Source: Wohlfahrtiimonas larvae (GTDB lineage: Bacteria > Pseudomonadota > Gammaproteobacteria > Cardiobacteriales > Wohlfahrtiimonadaceae). From it: a stretch of DNA of 64,000 bases. The translations under genes and the position numbers were made by a program. The notes beneath the pieces are model-generated. The model did not search any database, was not told the DNA's origin, and was given only the letters and a program-made list of their open reading frames with translations. Shown in pieces: positions 61,668 to 64,000 of the stretch. The stretch lies in NCBI RefSeq assembly GCF_039543665.1, contig NZ_BAABKE010000004.1, positions 1-64,000 of the forward strand, written 5' to 3'. The first letter of the stretch is position 1. Each line of letters opens with the position of its first letter.

Positions 61668-61895
61668 TTACACACCGAATAATTTCTTCAAATAATTGAT
61701 GAGCTTTGAAGTATTTTCATTCTTCGGCAAAAGAATATTTGAAGATGAATGTTGTGTATTAGCTTCATATTTAAGTTTTGTTTGACCGCATCTTGGGCAT
61801 GCATAAGGCAAATCAATCGCATCGCTACTCTCAGATAAGGTCCAATGACAGCTTTGGCAGCGTATTGTAAACGGCAATTGTTGCATAATCGGCAT
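61668..61895 (-). CDS. Small zinc-ribbon protein
   Basis: 75 residues from the ATG with AAGGAG six bases upstream; longer frames are ignored. Two C-x2-C pairs (CQSCHW near 12 and CPRCGQ near 31) make a rubredoxin-like zinc ribbon. A Ser/Asn-rich linker and a helical end, SKLINYLKKLFGV, follow. It lies 56 bases before the WYL regulator start. Family unknown; such ribbons often bind nucleic acid or proteins. Confidence 0.75.
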   Translation of the reverse strand: MPIMQQLPFTIRCQSCHWTLSESSDAIDLPYACPRCGQTKLKYEANTQHSSSNILLPKNENTSKLINYLKKLFGV

Positions 61896-62182
61896 AATAT
61901 GCTCCTTGATATCAGTAATCATGCACCACAAAATAGCACCCTACTTTGCATGGTTGTGTCACCACTTTTGATATTCTTAATATTCTGCAAGAATCTTTAA
62001 TTATCGTTTCCCAATTAGATTTTAGCAAACACAATGATTGATCAATATCTAAAATTTATCGATTAATCGCACTAATCTTGATCGTAGCTAGCATTATGTC
62101 ATATCTCGATTGTATCTAGCTCAGAAGCGATTTAGTATTCAATTCAACAAAGACACACATTAATTGTTGAAGGATGATCAAA

Positions 62183-62485
62183 ATGAAAAAAATTATCATG
62201 ACAGCTTTATTAGGTGCAACATTCTCATTAGCAACAGCTCAACCCATTTTCTTCGTCCACCCGATGGATTTTGATAATACTGAAGCGATTAATTATTCTT
62301 TAAATTATTTTGTGAAAAATGAATGTCAAAATACAGATCAAGCTGCTCAATTGACAGCATTTGAATCACTTTCTCATGGCAAAGATCGCGCCGCAATGGA
62401 TAAAGCCATTAAAAGTGTTTGTGATTCAGGCTCTGAACAATGTGATTATGTCACAATTCAAACAGAATATTTAAAACAAATCTAA
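62183..62485 (+). CDS. Small exported cysteine-containing protein, paralogue of 18541
   Basis: 100 residues from the ATG of MKKIIMTALLGATFSLATA, which has a proper ribosome site (AAGGA eight bases before); an ATG three codons earlier overlaps that site. The mature protein starts QPIFFVHPMDFDNTE and has four Cys (CQNTD, VC, QCDY). The order AQP..FVHP..D, C.TD and QC.Y....EYLK matches the protein at 18541-18954. It is probably a periplasmic disulfide protein of a lineage-specific family. Upstream is a 290-base spacer without a clear promoter. Confidence 0.72.
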   Translation: MKKIIMTALLGATFSLATAQPIFFVHPMDFDNTEAINYSLNYFVKNECQNTDQAAQLTAFESLSHGKDRAAMDKAIKSVCDSGSEQCDYVTIQTEYLKQI

Positions 62486-62503
62486 CTCATTTACTATCAA
62501 TTT

Positions 62504-62533
62504 AAATCCACTTTAAATATTTAAAGTGGATTT
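62504..62533. terminator. Convergent terminator-like palindrome
   Basis: A perfect 30-base palindrome, arms AAATCCACTTTAAAT and ATTTAAAGTGGATTT, between the small exported protein gene and the convergent lysine decarboxylase gene. It has no long T-run, but its position between two stops suggests transcription termination for both. Confidence 0.65.
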
Positions 62534-62550
62534 AGTGTTGTCATAAAAGA

Positions 62551-64000
62551 TTATATTAAAACACGTACAACATATTGCCCATCGGCATTTTTATAAACGC
62601 CATGAATATCCGTTTCAAATCCTGGATAATGAGTGCCACGCTCACAGAGCATTTCTAAAAATCGTAATACAGGCAGATTATCTTTCGTGACTTTTTCACC
62701 TGGCATAATCAAAGGCACACCTGGTGGATATGGTAAAATCATATTAGCGCTTACTTTATCGACCATTTCAGATAATAAACATTCCGTTACATTACCTTTA
62801 ATCTCTTCTTGATAAGCTTCATGCGGTGTCATTTCCATTTCTGGCAAATGATCAAAAGCTTCATACATTAGATTTGGCAGATCATATTTGATCATTAATT
62901 GATGAATGCCCTGAGCTAAATCCTGAATACGCATATCCACATAGAATTCAGGATTCACAGCATATAGATCAGGCATTGCATCGCGAATCGTTAAATTAGC
63001 ATCATAAATGCGTTTAAAATCCATCAAACTACGTAATAATGTCAATGCGCGCGTTTCATCAATACCCATGCTGAATAAGAATAGTAAAGTATATGGGCCA
63101 GTTTTTTCTATGATGATGCCTCGTTCGTCTAAAAATCTCGCCACAACCAATCCTGGAATCCCTGTTTTATCCAATTTACCTTGGGCATCCATGCCTGGCA
63201 TTAAAACTGTTACTTTAATAGGATCTAAATACAAATGATCTTCATCAGGCTTTGGAAAGCCGTGCCATTGACTGTTAGGATTCAATGGCCAACATTCAGC
63301 TTCATTGATATTACTTGGTTGCCAAATATCAAAAAACCAATCGGGGGATTCTGATTTCAAGCGAATGATCTCTTTACGAAAATTGATTGCACGATCAATC
63401 GCCTGTTGCATCAAATTCTTGCCTGATTCACCTTGCATCATTGCTGCCGCTGTTTCACACGATGCCACAATGCTATACAACGGTGATGTCGTTGTGTGCA
63501 TCATATAACCTTCATTGAAGGTGCGTTCGTTAATTTTACCTTTTACATGAATCATGGAAGATTGTGAAAATGCCGCCAATAATTTATGTGTAGACTGCGT
63601 TTCATAAATTACTTTACCTTCAATCCGTTCACCGCCCATACCAGATTTACCATCATAAATCGGATGAAAATTTGTATAAGGCACCCAAGCAGAATCAAAG
63701 TGAATAGAATTCACAGGCAATATTTTTTTAATATAATCAGTATTATAAAAAATTCCATCATACGTTGAGTTTGTGATCACAGCATGCACTGGCCAAGTTG
63801 CTTTTGGCGTTATATCGACTAATTTTTGAATATGCTCTTTTGTAAATTCATGCTTTGGAATGCCGCCCAAAATCCCATAAGCATTACGAGTTGGGCATAA
63901 ATAGATTGGCACAAGATTTGTCATCATCATTAAATGTGTAATGGATTTATGGCAATTACGATCCACTAAAATAGTGCTACCAGCTGGGCAAGCATACATA
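62551..64000 (-). CDS. cadA: Inducible-type lysine decarboxylase, C-terminal part
   Basis: 482 residues are visible; the N-terminal ~230 residues (response-regulator-like wing and linker) lie beyond the window edge. Similarity to E. coli CadA/LdcC is very high: STILVDRNCHKSITHLMMM near the left edge of the protein, IHFDSAWVPYTNF, PLP Lys in ETQSTHKLLAAFSQ, VEKTGPYTLLFLFS and NANMILPYPPGVPL-like SANMILPYPPGVPL. It decarboxylates lysine to cadaverine, giving acid resistance. It is not arginine or ornithine decarboxylase judging by the many CadA-specific positions. No cadB or cadC is visible on this side. Confidence 0.95.
   Translation of the reverse strand, partial: MYACPAGSTILVDRNCHKSITHLMMMTNLVPIYLCPTRNAYGILGGIPKHEFTKEHIQKLVDITPKATWPVHAVITNSTYDGIFYNTDYIKKILPVNSIHFDSAWVPYTNFHPIYDGKSGMGGERIEGKVIYETQSTHKLLAAFSQSSMIHVKGKINERTFNEGYMMHTTTSPLYSIVASCETAAAMMQGESGKNLMQQAIDRAINFRKEIIRLKSESPDWFFDIWQPSNINEAECWPLNPNSQWHGFPKPDEDHLYLDPIKVTVLMPGMDAQGKLDKTGIPGLVVARFLDERGIIIEKTGPYTLLFLFSMGIDETRALTLLRSLMDFKRIYDANLTIRDAMPDLYAVNPEFYVDMRIQDLAQGIHQLMIKYDLPNLMYEAFDHLPEMEMTPHEAYQEEIKGNVTECLLSEMVDKVSANMILPYPPGVPLIMPGEKVTKDNLPVLRFLEMLCERGTHYPGFETDIHGVYKNADGQYVVRVLI

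Overview
This is an AT-rich window, by eye about 35-38% G+C, from a bacterial chromosome. Three things point to a gammaproteobacterium: the order LysM protein / def / fmt / rsmB / DUF4390 / NtrY-type kinase, a lysine decarboxylase very close to enterobacterial CadA, and BioC/BioF-type biotin genes. It encodes SMC rather than MukB, which together with the low G+C argues against Enterobacterales. A Cardiobacteriales-like host (Ignatzschineria or Wohlfahrtiimonas type) is possible, but I cannot prove it from the sequence.

Bases 1 to about 17,575 are the right part of a P2-like prophage whose left end lies outside the window. On the + strand come tail fibre end, Tfa-like chaperone, a 53-residue protein, tail sheath, tail tube, the E/E' chaperone pair with a T7 slippery site for -1 frameshifting, tape measure, U and D. 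A minus-strand block (7001-10658) follows. It holds the probable repressor and, behind it, three unfamiliar membrane proteins: a double zinc-knuckle protein, a protein with two WYL-like modules and a BRCT-like end, and a long coiled-coil repeat protein. Genes in this position would be expressed in the lysogen, so they are candidate exclusion or defence genes. A divergent promoter with a perfect dyad in its spacer starts the early operon: an RHH protein, three small unknown proteins, an Ogr-type zinc finger fused to a thioredoxin fold, a primase-helicase and an AlpA-like protein. On the minus strand a KAP P-loop ATPase and the tyrosine integrase close the element. A short tRNA-acceptor-like sequence lies just outside the integrase.

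Bases 17.7-30 kb are host chromosome: several small exported or membrane proteins, smc, two very small prepilin-like proteins, a YqfO-like and a roadblock protein, a cysteine desulfidase, nadX-purD, and a Tat-exported flavin amine oxidase with its own cytochrome c. Bases 30-43 kb hold a VOC protein, a very AT-rich pentapeptide-like membrane protein, a catabolic threonine dehydratase, a DUF3142 gene with a large exported partner, and a purE-K-C-F-M-N-H cluster whose order and PurF type resemble Gram-positive bacteria.

Bases 43-64 kb contain a MOSC protein, bioF-bioC divergent from an alpha/beta hydrolase across a BirA-like operator, comEC, argH, an NtrY-type kinase without an adjacent response regulator, DUF4390, rsmB, fmt, def, a LysM protein, an ATC-hydrolase gene with a fused AhpD/CMD-type partner, a WYL regulator, a second copy of a small exported cysteine protein, and the truncated lysine decarboxylase at the right edge. 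I saw no rRNA gene, complete tRNA gene, insertion sequence or CRISPR array.
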